A stretch of 64,000 bases of DNA, taken from the NCBI GenBank assembly GCA_015680685.1, contig MNCI01010462.1, positions 428,382-492,381 of the forward strand, written 5' to 3'. Of this stretch, positions 33,600-44,910 are shown piece by piece. The number at the start of each line of letters is the position of its first letter. Within the stretch, counting starts at the first letter, position 1. Origin of the DNA: Gnetum montanum. Taxonomy: Eukaryota; Streptophyta; Gnetopsida; Gnetales; Gnetaceae. The notes below the pieces were generated by a model. It made no database searches. It saw nothing but the letters and a program-made list of their open reading frames with translations, and was not told the DNA's origin. The position numbers and the translations under genes are program-made.

Positions 33600-34630
33600 C
33601 ATTTGGAGTGCTTTTTATCTGGTCATGAATAGTACTCATGCTGATGAATAGTGCTCACGTTGGGCTCATGCTGTAGCAGGACTTGGGCATGACCTGAGCG
33701 TGAGCAAGTTGGAATGGTTCATTTCACTCCAAATTTTGATTTTTGAGAAATTTCTTTCAAGTGTAACTACTGCCTACCCTTGGGGGCAACCTGCATGCTG
33801 ATTCTAAGCCTACTTGTGCCTTGATCTGGGTCATTTTGACAACTCACATTGGGCTCACGCTATCAGTGTGACCCTAGCATGACCCCAACGTGACCTGGGC
33901 ATGACCTTTGATGCCTGTTCTTTGAAGTGCAACTACTACCTGCTCTCTAGGGTGGCTTGGATGCTAAATTTGAGTCTATTCTTGTGTTAATTTAAGCCAT
34001 GTTTGATAGGTCATGTTGGGCTCACTCTATCAGCATGACCTCAGCGTGACCAAACCAAAATGCCATGTTTCATGCCCAAATTTTGATTTTCTAGAGCCTA
34101 TGAATAAGTAGAACTGTTGCCTATCCTTGGGGGTTGCGTTGATGCTGAAAATTGTGCTTGGGACTGCTTGACTTAACCTATTTTTATTTGCTCATGCTGG
34201 GCTCATGCTCCAGCATGACCCCAGTGTTACCGAAGCATGACCTGGGCATGAGTAAAAAAATCATGTGATTTTGAGCTTAATTTTTGAGGTTCTAGATGCT
34301 AGGAGCTGCAATGAATATCAGTGAAGCTTGAGGGGAGTCCACATGCTTGAATTCAGACAGTTTTGACTTGGTTTTAGGGCTCTAAAATTTGGTCAAGCTA
34401 TACTCATGTTGGGTAGTGTGACCTTAGTGTGAGTAGTAGGATTTGTGCAATTCTGACTTGAAATCTTGGGTTCTACATGCTGAAACTTGGAGTAGTCATC
34501 AGTGGGCTCCGAGGGGGCCTTTCTCATTCAATTTAGGACTGTTTTAACATAGTTTGAAAGCTATCAAGGTCTTTCATGTTGAGGGCAAGCTAGGTTGATA
34601 GCATGAGCAAGCTAGCTTGAGTAAGCTAGC
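33600..34630. repeat. ~175-bp degenerate tandem array
   Basis: A block around ctactgcctacccttggggg recurs near 33768, 33938, 34114, 34314 and 34494, each with a gggctcatgct...agcatgacc segment. Spacings are 170, 176, 200 and 180 bp. The wording (GCATGAGC, AGCTAGCTTGAG at 34600-34635) is shared with the E2 leader and E2 intron 1, so it probably belongs to the E2 LTR. Confidence 0.6.
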
Positions 34631-34848
34631 TTGAGTTCCATGCCTTAGACAAGTTTTTTGTCTCTTGAATGCCGAAAGAGCTTGAGTCATTCCTATTTTA
34701 AAGTGTTAATCTAAAATTTTGTGGTGTTTCAATACTCTATTTTTAGTTATTTTTTCTTCTTTTGATCTTTTTAAAATTCCACTTTCTAGAATTTACTTCT
34801 ATTTTTGCCTCTTATAGCCTATCTCAAGCTATTTTCAGCATAATAGCC

Positions 34849-37720
34849 ATGTCTTTCTTACAATCAACCAAGTTTTCCTACAACTACATCAACAATGGGT
34901 CGAATCAATAGTACATGAGGATTTATGACCCCAAGGACCCTACCATAATTGAATGTGGACAATCTATGAGACTTAGGAGTCAATGTCCTTAGTTTTCAAC
35001 AATAGAAAAAGAGTGCTATAACTTCATTTATGCTAAGATTTAGGTTGGCATGCTGATCCCACAAGTAGAAGTAGAGGAGAAGTAGGAATTTGAGCTCATC
35101 CATCATAATGGAAAGGAGTATATTCCCTTCTCCTATGAAAAAATACCCATTAATAACTTCTACGCTAGCATCTTAGCCCTCCTTAGTGAGGTTGACAAAG
35201 AAAAATAGAAGGCGTCCTTCGATGGGCAACCAAAGAAGGAAGATGGATTTGGGGTAGAGTCTAAGCCTGAGAATATTTTTGAGGGAATATTCTAATAAGG
35301 GACTTCCAAGGCCATACTTCCCACCTCTACCACCTTCATCTCTTCTTTTAGACATGTCCCACCACCTTCATCCCCATCTTACCCAACCATGTTTGGGCCT
35401 ACACTAATCATTGCTATGCACCAAGCACAATTGGTGCTGCAACCAACAAACTTCCATTTCTCCATGTCACTTGCCACTCAACATAGGTTAGTATGATCAA
35501 CATTAGTAGTATTTACTACCACTAACCCATTGTCTAGTTATATGGGACCCACCATGGAACCGCAAACAACGCAAGGATCACATATCCCCTTTGTTCTATT
35601 TGTGCCTCAGATATAGGCACAAACATCTTTCTCCTTATTTGGCCCATAAACTACAGCCATGATGCAACCTATTCCCTAGATCTTATAGATAATAGTAAGG
35701 TAACAAGCCTCATGACAAATACCACATCAATATGTGCATATCTTATAGATAATAGTAAGGTCACAAGCCTCATGACAAATACCACATCAATATGTGCAAA
35801 CTCCATAACGAATAGGGGCACCACAAGGCCTGGATTAGGCTTTCTAGATGATCCAAAACTTGATGAAGGAGTTGAGAAGGCTCAAGGCCTCTACTTTCCA
35901 AAGTATCAAAATCATGGATGTTTACGAGGATGATCCCATTAGTCCTATGATCCTACCTTTTACACTTTCGCTTTGTGTCCCTATCCCTCAATTTAGTAGG
36001 TATAATGAAGAAGGTGATCCCAATGCTTACTTTATAACCTTCCGATCTAAGAGCTTGCTGTTGCAATCATGGATGCACACCATAATGAGAATCTTCCCTA
36101 TGTCCTTGACTAAAAAAGTGTTTTATTGGTACTATTCCTTTCCTAGAGGATTCATATCCTTCTACAAAGACCTCATAGCCCAATTGATTAAATAATTTAA
36201 TTACAACTTGATTTTTGATACTACACTTGACCATTAAATGAAGGTCAAGTAGGGATCCTTTGAGCTAGTTCAGAAGTTCATCCAATGATGGAATGGTCTG
36301 ATAAACTAAATACCAAAGCCTATCATTGAAAATCATATTTTGGGTATATTCAAGAGGGTGATCAATGAATGCATTAAATCTAAGCTATACTATGTTGATC
36401 CATGGACACTTAGTCAAGCATGATTTTAGATCAAGAACATAAAGGATGTTGTAGAGGCTAGTCATGATTTGTCCTACATGGCATAGAAAAATGAACACAT
36501 ATAGAGGGACAAGGAGAAGAATAAACAAAACAACATGGCTATAGAAATAATAACCAAAGAGGCCAAGACCACTAACCAAGGGCCAAGGACCAAACCATAT
36601 AATGTTTGTAATAATAGCTAAGATAAGTAGTCATCAACCTTTGGGTCCCTCACATCGACAACAAGTAGTTCCAAATTTGAAAGGAAGGATAAGTCTAAAT
36701 ATACTAGGCTGTTAGTAAAACCATATAACCTATTACCAACTATAGAAAAGTGGGTGCATTCAATATAAGTAGATGAGTGAAGCTTCCCAAAATAAGCATG
36801 ATAGACTATGTGAGATAGTCAAGGATTTCATTAGAGAAAAAAAGGATGACCAAAAGTGGCCTAAGGATTTTAATTTAGACCACTTTTACCATAATCACCA
36901 AATACCTAGTCATGAGATAGAATTTTTCCTAGCATTGATGGATGACTTGTGAAAGATGATAGATAGGGAAGATCTAGTTCTAGATGGATCCAACCTTGTT
37001 TGGCCATAAAAAAAATCAATGCAAGTGTATAAGGATTCACTAGAAATCAATAATGTTGCATACATTATATTGAAATTTAATGTATATGACAATCAATTAT
37101 CCATGAGCAAACCATTTGTGATTCAAATACCCCCTTGTGATGAAAGGGCCTTTTTAGTTTCCACTAGCTCAAGAGCCCTCTTAGTTGTGAGACTACCATC
37201 ATGAATGCCTCTAAGGGAACATTTTCTCATCAAGGCATCCCAATTTATTATATCCCAACTAGCCATAGCCTAACCAACTAACATAACCATGCCACAACCT
37301 CCTGTGGTGGCCAATGCTATAGCCTCGTCCTCATAACCAATAAGCAACAACTAGAAAACCTCAACCAAGAAGATGAAGAAGACTAAGCAAAAGCATAACA
37401 ATAAGGGTGATAAGTAGGTTTAGGCATAGAAGGAAGTGGATCCACTGAGCCTTAGTCCCATATCATCTATTCCCATGACATCGTTTGCATAGCCTGCCTC
37501 AACTAATAAGCCATATGAGGACTCTAAGACCTAGAATTAGAAGAAAGAGGAGAGATCCCAACAACAACAACCTAAGGTTAAAGTTTGCATGTTGGGATGC
37601 ATGGAGAAAGTAAAGCACAACTAGGGTGAAAAGTCCATGAATAATGACAAAAAATTATTAAGTGCAATGGAATAGGTCAAGTAGTCCCTAAAGAAAAAGA
37701 ATACAACCTTGAGTCTATCA
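34849..37720 (+). pseudogene. E3 Tat/Ogre-like gag
   Basis: ATG at 34849 opens MSFLQSTKFSYNYINNG; the N-terminal region contains YNFIYAKI and KEYIPFSYEKIPI, the counterparts of E2. The retrotransposon gag core is at 35848-36200 (IPQFSRYNEEGDPNAYFITF, LTKKVFYWYYSFPRGFISF), typical of Tat gag, followed by KSKLYYVDPWTLSQA and a Lys/Asn-rich region to about 37700. Many stops and a 60-bp duplication disrupt it. Confidence 0.82.
35691..35798 (+). repeat. 60-bp direct tandem duplication in E3 gag
   Basis: tcttatagataatagtaagg and the following 28 bases (35691-35738) recur at 35751-35798 with one mismatch. The near identity contrasts with the old age of the element, so the duplication is much younger. 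Confidence 0.9.
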
Positions 37721-38035
37721 TGAGGTGCTAGTCAAGATGTTGACTTCTATCCCCATTAGTGAGGACATCCCTACTAATGAGGGATCCATCCATGGTATAA
37801 TGGTTCTTTCTTCATCAAGGAAAATGAAGTCAAAATTGCTAGTGTTTAGAAATAGTGAGGTTAAGATCAACTTTCAAAATGGCAAAGTGACTAGGGCTCC
37901 TCTTTTCATCATGATTTGGATGGAGTAGTTTAAGGTGCATTAGGTGCATGTACATGATGGTGCTATAACAAATGTCATTTCTTGCACCATCATTGAACAA
38001 TTAGGCTTGATTACGTAGATACAACAAACACATTA
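37720..38035 (+). pseudogene. E3 protease, truncated
   Basis: Lead-in MLTSIPISEDIPTNEGSI matches E1 and E2, followed by APLFIMIW, VHVHDGAITNVIS at the active site and TIIEQLGLI. The catalytic aspartate position reads His. The frame then stops aligning near 38035, so the C-terminal half is deleted; AT-rich spacer follows directly. Confidence 0.8.
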
Positions 38036-38195
38036 AGAGCCCTTTTCTTTCCTTAATTTTGCACATGTTGAAAATATCAAAAGCCCTATGAAAATTAAAA
38101 ACTAGAAAAATCATAAAAATTTTAGAATGGAATACTACTAAAAATAATAGCTTCCTTTTAATGAGGGCCCATCATTACCTAAAATTGGAAACACC

Positions 38196-38323
38196 CATGG
38201 CCTGCCATGGTCTAAAACTAGCAAACATATGGCCTATTGAGGCCTTAAAATAGCATCATGGCCCCCCAGATCCTTAAACTAGTGAGAAATGTGTGGTCCT
38301 CCATGGCTTAAAATTGGCAAGTG
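38196..38323. repeat. ~30-bp GGCC-dyad tandem repeat, four units (E3, after protease)
   Basis: Units atggcctgccatggtctaaa, atggcctattgaggcctta and two diverged ones, each with a tail like actagcaa. Same family as 1312-1434, 58203-58291 and 62028-62297. Confidence 0.75.
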
Positions 38324-38664
38324 ATCCTTATCTGATGGCCATTCATAATCCTATAATCTAACAATTTTCAACATAGCAAATGTAGCCATCAATAGCATAA
38401 CCTCAATTACAACATTTATAACCCTTAAAACCTTAAATCAGTAAAGCCATCAACAATATATATAGTTAAAACTAAAAACAAAACTTAAAATTTGAAATAT
38501 TTTAAAATAATATATATAGCCATCGTCATACTATGTGGCATAAATATCAAACCCATAAATCACAAGTGTCAAAATTTCTACAACAAAAGCATTGGTCAAC
38601 ATACATCATACAACGTATAACATGAAATAAACTAAATAAAAAATCATCAACAAAATCTATCACA
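38324..38664. other. AT-rich E3 spacer
   Basis: AT-rich sequence between the dyad repeat and the last antisense exon. No gene seen. Confidence 0.6.
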
Positions 38665-38990
38665 TCATGAATTTAGTGGTGCCAACGAGACATATACAGG
38701 GGAAGAAGGTGATGCATCATCATCATCATCTTTGCCTACACTATTAGATCCATTGACATCATATGGTACTTGTGACATAACAATATACAACCAATCAATA
38801 ACTAGCATAACAAAGATCATGACATGAACAAATGCAAAACCAAAACTGAAAACATAAAACATAAAATTCCATTAAACGTAAGGGGAATCTAGCTCTATAA
38901 AATCTCAGAGAATCTAGTCTTCCATCATGTTGGCCCAATTAATAGCTCTAAAAATGATGCTGGTGAAGACATTAGTTTTGTCTACACCTA
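38665..38990 (-). pseudogene. Antisense gene, E3 copy: 3' part left of the copia insertion
   Basis: The last exon (about 38762-38665) encodes an acidic tail GKDDDDDASPSSPVYV and ends with a stop, in the place of exon 8 of E2 (IRVDDVEEFGDQPPP). The stretch 38914-38990 keeps WLGVDKTNVFTS in frame and is cut by the copia-like LTR; the gene resumes at 48958. Confidence 0.6.
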
Positions 38991-38994
38991 ACCA

Positions 38995-40242
38995 TGATGG
39001 TGTGAGGATTGTTGAACTTACAAGGGTTTGGTGGGGGTNNNNNNNNNNNNNNNNNNNNNNNNNNNNNNNNNNNNNNNNNNNNNNNNNNNNNNNNNNNNNN
39101 NNNNNNNNNNNNNNNNNNNNNNNNNNTGGGGGATGAATAAGTTTTCCAAATTTAAATTTTTTTAGATAAAGCACATACACCAAATTTAATGTGGTTTCCC
39201 AACCTGGATAGTCCACACTTAGATGGTAGTTCACAAGCACACCTATGAACTTTGTTGCTCTTAAATGTGATTTGAAGGATACTATACCCTGTATAAGCTC
39301 TACGCCCTACCTCAGAGTGATTCAACACTATGAATCCACTCAACTTGGAAAGGTCTTGACAAGCTTAGAATCTAGTTTCTAAGATCCTACAAGCTTTACA
39401 ATCTTAAGTTTTTCTTTGAAGTATTGTGGTGCTACAACAACACTCAATCCTATAGGATCTAGACAAGCTCAAGCAAGATTCCTTCCTACAAGAAACACAT
39501 CAACCCCATAGAGAAATAAAAGAGAACAAAAATAAAAAGGGATGAATGCAACTCAGTTTGCTAATCCTTGTACTTAAGGTAGAACTCACTTTATAGTGAT
39601 TATAGTGATTGTCAAATAATTACACAATGATTGTACAAAAGCTTGTATATTTCCCAATAAGAATGATGTCTTCTTATAGCCACTATGTTTCCAAATTGAC
39701 CTTGAAACTTGTGCAATGACTAGGTAATGTTCATTGAAGATGCCTTCTTTGTGTTTCTACATTTGGCCTTCATTCTAGAAAGATATCTTTGTTTGGTAAA
39801 AGACGTCCTTTTATGACTAGCCTTCATTATGGGAAGACATTTTTATCTAGTAAAAGACATCTTTTTCTAATGAAAAATGTCTACTATTTTGTGGAGATGT
39901 TTTTACCTATGCTACCTTCAATTCTACCAAGATGTCTACTATTTCTTCAAGATGTCTTTCTTTGCTTACTTTGCATTTTGGTTTCTTTGTTTCTTATTTA
40001 TGATCTTGAACTTTCACATGCTTCAATTCTGTTAACTTTTATTGTAAGTTATTTGGTCTTTGTCCACCTTCTTTAAATTCTTTCATGTTCACTTAAGACC
40101 TTGTTGATGACCTTTTCCTTTGAGCTCACTAGTTCATTCCTTGTCATCTCATCTTGGTTTTTCATGTACTTTGTCCTATAAATATAAAAACCACACAATC
40201 ATACAAAAAAATTTTGATTCCATTTTACATAAAAGATCAACA
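38995..40242 (-). repeat. 3' LTR of the copia-like element (with assembly gap)
   Basis: Matches 47809-48951 from gggggatgaataagttt through attccattttac to the terminal atcaaca. Contains 88 N at 39039-39126. The flanking ggtgggggt and tggggga show the gap falls in the G-rich tract seen in full in the other LTR. A purine-rich stretch on the - strand at 40243-40256 (AAAATGGAAAGA) is the likely polypurine tract. Confidence 0.85.
39039..39126. other. Assembly gap (88 N)
   Basis: Run of N inside the left copia LTR, bounded by G-rich sequence on both sides. The true length is unknown. Confidence 1.
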
Positions 40243-43200
40243 ATCTTTCCATTTTTGGGGATTTTTAAAAATTAAGAAAATGGATTAGTGATCATACAAA
40301 TATAGTCCATACTATTTTCCTTTGTGAATAGCTTAAAAATGAATAAATCACACTAAGCCTATAAAAGAACAGCATTCCAATACTATAACCCAAAAAGCTA
40401 TTCTTCCCTTTGCTGAAAACCATACAACAATCACAAAAGATATGCATTATGCTCAATCTATATTCAAATAAATTTCTAAGTAATATAAAGCAATTTCAAA
40501 GATATTAATATAATGAATATTATCAATCCTTTTCAATCCTTCAAAATAGAGATATAAGTACTTCTTTCTTTAGTGAAGTCCATATAAACAAGGGATTCTT
40601 AAGCACTCAAGGAAAGATAAATTCATAGCATGCTAAAATACCATCAGGTGAAAAGACACAATCTTAAATATGAAATTTGTATGCTATCTTCAATTAAGAT
40701 ATGTCCTTTTAAGTTCAAAAGAAGGTTAAGAAGAACAAGTTACAACTAATCCAAACATTGAAAAACATGCAATTAATGTCTAAGAGAGAATAAACTTGAA
40801 TTGCAAAGGCCAAAGATTGATCATATAGAATCACCTATGATTTAAAATTTATATCTTCAAGATTCTAAACACATCTCCTAGCATAATTTTCTAGGGGCTA
40901 ATGAAGTAAAACTAATTTTTAACAAGAGAGGTCTTTCATCTATTCACAACAAGAAGGATAGTTGATCCAAGCATTTTAGTAATTTATCTAACATGATTTT
41001 AGAATCATCCAACATTCTTTTGAAAAGATCAACAATCCAATAGCAATTTCATGACAAGAGAGTTTAAAACATGCATATTCAAAATTTAATTCTAATCATG
41101 CTAAATATATCAAAAGATCAAACACAACCAATCAACATTTTATCCAAAAGAATATTCATAAACTAATATATGCTAATCATGTTAAGGTCAAAACAACACA
41201 TGGATATACCTCATTTCTTACCAAAAGAAATCATGAATACCTATTCTAGTACAACACCTATTCTAGTATGTCTCAATTCATATTTGTAATAAGGGCCTTA
41301 GGTTCTTAACAAGATATATTCTCAACATATAAAAGGTCAAACAATAAATAAAGCTAATAGGTAAGTTAATATAACATATAAACATTAGGAGCCTTCACCA
41401 TAAAAGCACATCTTTAGATAAGGAGTTAAGAAATGTCCTCTTTAACACTATTACTAGATGAATATGTTCATCCTTACTTATTTTTATCTAAGGTGGAGTT
41501 AAAATGTGAAGTTTTGCTACTTGAGTGCCTTCTAGTAAAAGCCTCAAAAGACTACCCATACACTAATGGCCTCTTAGATTAGGTATAGGTTCCCCCTAGA
41601 TATGTGGAAATTCTAGTACTCCCTTTGGCTCCTTTTGGATCAACTTATACTTTTCACATCAAAGTACTATCCCTACAAATCAATGTTTTGATCAAGTATG
41701 GATACTAGAGGCTCATATTAATAGTACTTCATAATGATTCCTTTTACAATGATACTTCTATTAGAAGACTCATGAATTTCATTGAAGGTATTGTTGGCGA
41801 CCATTTGGGACGCGATAGCCAATGAGTGTCCTCGAATAGGATTTAGGTGCTTGCTGGTCTCTGGCAACACCAAGTCTCAGATACTTCCAAATAGACTCAA
41901 TAGCTAATGTGAGTATGTGTGTGTGCTATTGCAGTGTGTTGTTGTTTAAAATGAAAAGATTGGGTTGTGTGTAAAACTATAAATGACTTATCTTAAAAAG
42001 ATTCAGCCAACTTTGCAAAGTACTGTGAGTTGTTGAGAGTTCCTATTTTGTTCAATTGCTTAGTCTATGCGGTCCTTATAATACATACTTGTAATAAATA
42101 AAGTTTTGAAAAAACATTTGAGCACAACTCTGTGAATCTACTTCTAATTTTTCCCAGAGAAAGAGACAGGTCCACAAGAAAACTAGAAATAGAGCGAGAT
42201 TCAAAGGAAATAGAAAGAAGAGAACAAGAAAGCAGATTTTTGTAAAGATCTCAAATGTTTAAACAAGGTAAAATGATACGTGTAAACACTTCACAATAAA
42301 TCTATCCCAAATTCAATAACTACAAATTGTTCAAACTTCCAAGGCTCAAATAAGCAATTTCTTCAAGACAATCCTACTATGCTACCCAAAAAATTGCTAC
42401 ATAAACTATCATGTACGAGACTCTATTTTGGCTAGATAATGGATGGCAATAATTGCATTTAACAAAACCTTAAAAAGAATTGACAATTTATGATTGAAAG
42501 ACCACGAAGATTCACTTTAAAGATAAAAAAAGCTATTTTGGTCTTATCAAAATACCAAAGATTTTCTGAACCCTCTTGACTATTGAATCGTTCAACGACT
42601 TGACTACATGCAGAGGCTCTCTTACAACAATCTCAATAGTGGTTCTTATACATTGCACAATAATAAAATTCACTACTAAACTTCTCTTAAGGATTTCAAA
42701 CACTAGCTCTTCTATGGAAAACTTTTAATAGAAATTTTCTATCATGCAACAAGAATAATAAGAGCAATCTAAAAATCCCAAAATTACTTGCCAAGCATGA
42801 TACTATCTAAACCACTAGCTAAATAGTTTAAAAAAAATAAAAAATAAACATAACTCATAGGTCTATGACAAAGAGGCTGAAATATTGTCTTTAACAGGTC
42901 ATCTTACAAGCAATCTTTCACAATGTCTTCTTTTCAATCTTCCTCCATGACCCAAAGTGAGACCTCAAGTGTGATATCCCAAGTGAGACCCCTAGTCCTC
43001 CCTACCCTTAAAGCCCTTTTATAGGGTCTCATAGGTTGTTAGGTAAGTTACAAACATTTTGGGTGGTTATAACCACCATAGAGATAAAAAAGATGCAGTT
43101 GACAAGTGTCCTATTTAGTTGCCAAGTGGTTCATTCAGTTGCCAAGTGACAACCATAGAGATGAAAAAGTTGTAGTTGACAAGTGTTTGGTAATTACAAC

Positions 43201-43340
43201 CACCATGGTAGTTATAACTACCATAATTAACAACTATTTCATAAATTTTTCATTTTTTAAAATCATAATATATATATATATTTTAAAAATAAAGTTACAA
43301 GCATTAACTTGATATTAATATCATTTTACAATTTAGAAAA
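40243..43340. other. AT-rich internal region of the copia-like element
   Basis: About 3 kb between the 3' LTR and the captured region. No polymerase or integrase frame is recognisable on either strand. A GC-richer island at 41793-42150 starts TGTTGGCGACC and could be a solo LTR or small element. Inverted repeats and a short direct repeat lie at 43050-43225. Confidence 0.55.
43062..43224. repeat. Two perfect palindromes with GTTGACAAGTG repeats
   Basis: GGTGGTTATAACCACC (43062-43077) and ATGGTAGTTATAACTACCAT (43205-43224) are perfect palindromes with the same centre GTTATAAC. Between them, agttgacaagtgt or agttgccaagtg occurs four times, and accatagagat begins a ~75-bp partial duplication. 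Confidence 0.85.
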
Positions 43341-43917
43341 TAGAAAGAAAGAAAACACAACACAAGGATGCATTCCAACTTTGTCAACCACTAGTCTCCT
43401 TGTCCACTATAGCACAATTCCCATGTCTTGTTGATGGGCTCCACCATGAAATTCCATCTGTCGTGGGTTAGAAATGCTATCACTTAGCGATGTTGTAGAA
43501 CTTTCCAACATTTTGTCTTCCAAATAGGCAACAGTTTCACATCTACCTCGGTAAACTTAGGCATTAAACGTGTCATAGTTATTCATGTCTAAGAAGACAC
43601 GTAGGAAACATGAAGCAAGATTCCAAGGACTTTTATAAAGAGATGGATTTTTTTTCCAAATAAAATCATGCATACCTGTTGAATCTTCTGGGTAATTGTA
43701 AGGAAGGAGGTGAAACTAAAGCAATTGATTGAGGTGTCCAAACAATAAGATGGTGGATTTCGTAGAAAACTATCACCATAAAACAAGGCCCTACCACGTT
43801 TCACCTCCTCCATCTTTGATGCTATAGATGTCATTTCTCATTCTGTTTAGTTGCACCGATTCTGCTGGTTGTTCTGTTTGGCATGGCTCCATGCTCCAAA
43901 CTTAGTAGTTTCCACAA

Positions 43918-44256
43918 TTAACGGCAGAAGTCAAGGCTCATAGAGCGGAGCTTAGGAAATGTGCAACATCTACCATACTCCTCTGGAAAAAAAACCTCCT
44001 TAGGAAAATTTAAGTATAGATGCATGAGCTCTGGAAGTTTGGAAATCTTAGCAGTGATATCAAAAATGCGGTCCAAAGCCAAATGTCTGAGTCTCTGGAA
44101 ACCCAGCAGCACTATGGAGCCTGGTAACCCAATGTGATGCAATGCTAGATTCTGGAGCCTCTCTAAACACTGCGACCACTCCTCCAGCAATGTTAGTATA
44201 CCTCCTCTACTAGAAAAAATCAGCGAATGCAAGCATGATGGTAGAGTTTGCCCCAT
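43918..44256 (-). pseudogene. Leucine-rich-repeat (resistance-gene-like) fragment
   Basis: A 112-codon frame with successive LRRs: LQNLALHHIGLPGSIVLLGF, RLRHLALDRIFDITAKISKL, PELMHLYLNFPKEVFF and FPKLRSMSLDF. Hydrophobic spacing of about 23-26 residues per repeat and the L-x-x-L-x-L pattern resemble the LRR part of plant NB-LRR proteins. No NB-ARC, kinase or signal peptide is nearby. A stop directly precedes the first Met in the same frame, and the frame ends in a stop after DFCR. It lies inside the copia-like element and on the same strand as gag, downstream of the presenilin fragment. Assignment to the NB-LRR class is by pattern only. Confidence 0.6.
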
Positions 44257-44910
44257 CTAGGATCTACTAATTTCAAGACGAAATGCCTACAATTTTCCTA
44301 CTACTATGTGAGATTTACCTTTGCATCTTCTACGTAGTAAACTAGAAATGGCATCCCTGTAATGTCTGGCAAATACCTTCACATGGAATACATCATGTCT
44401 GCCATGGATTCTTCATTCGAGTCATCATCAGAGTTTCTAGGGTTCCTCGTATGCAAACTGAAAATTTCCAACGTTATTAGCTTCCTATTGTGTTCCTCCA
44501 AAGGCGTCTCTACATCACTCCAACATTTGCATATGATGATGATGCATCTGCTGCTATATATGGAGGTTGAGGAGAAGAATGATGATGATGACACTAAAAG
44601 AAAAAAGCCTAATGGGACAAACAAACCACGCTCACAGCCTGTCTAGCTTGAGAGCGGTAGTGGGAATTCTCCCATCTGACTATCATGAATGAAGAACTCG
44701 GATGCATGGTAAAGAAGGAATTGGAGGAGCCAAAAGTAGGGTAACGTATGGTGAAGCAATCTCGTTGTAGCCCTCATTGTAGCCGGTTAATGTGCGCTAA
44801 TTCATGGGGCACACTAATCTGGTTGTAGGGTCATCAATTGCTTCCTATGGCTCATCACTAGTGGTCTATTTATAAGGGCATTGGATCCCTTCATTCGTCA
44901 GAAGGTGCAC
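44257..44910. other. Non-coding stretch between the two captured fragments
   Basis: About 650 bp, more GC-rich than the surrounding retroelement DNA. A - strand TATAAATA at 44874-44867 could be a relic promoter for the downstream LRR fragment. A - strand frame (44624-44379) with a serine run and DDDSNEES has no recognisable domain. Confidence 0.5.

Noticed and set aside
38988-38994. LTR start exactly at TGTGAGG (39001) for the left copia LTR
   Set aside because: Comparison with the other LTR (CATGAAG...) favours TG at 38995, and CTAAC then appears on both flanks; exact termini remain uncertain by one or two bases.
39789-40076. Plus-strand frame of 95 codons, with a similar one at 48499-48771
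   Set aside because: Both lie inside the two LTRs of the copia-like element at matching positions and on the strand opposite to gag; it is repeated LTR sequence, not a gene.
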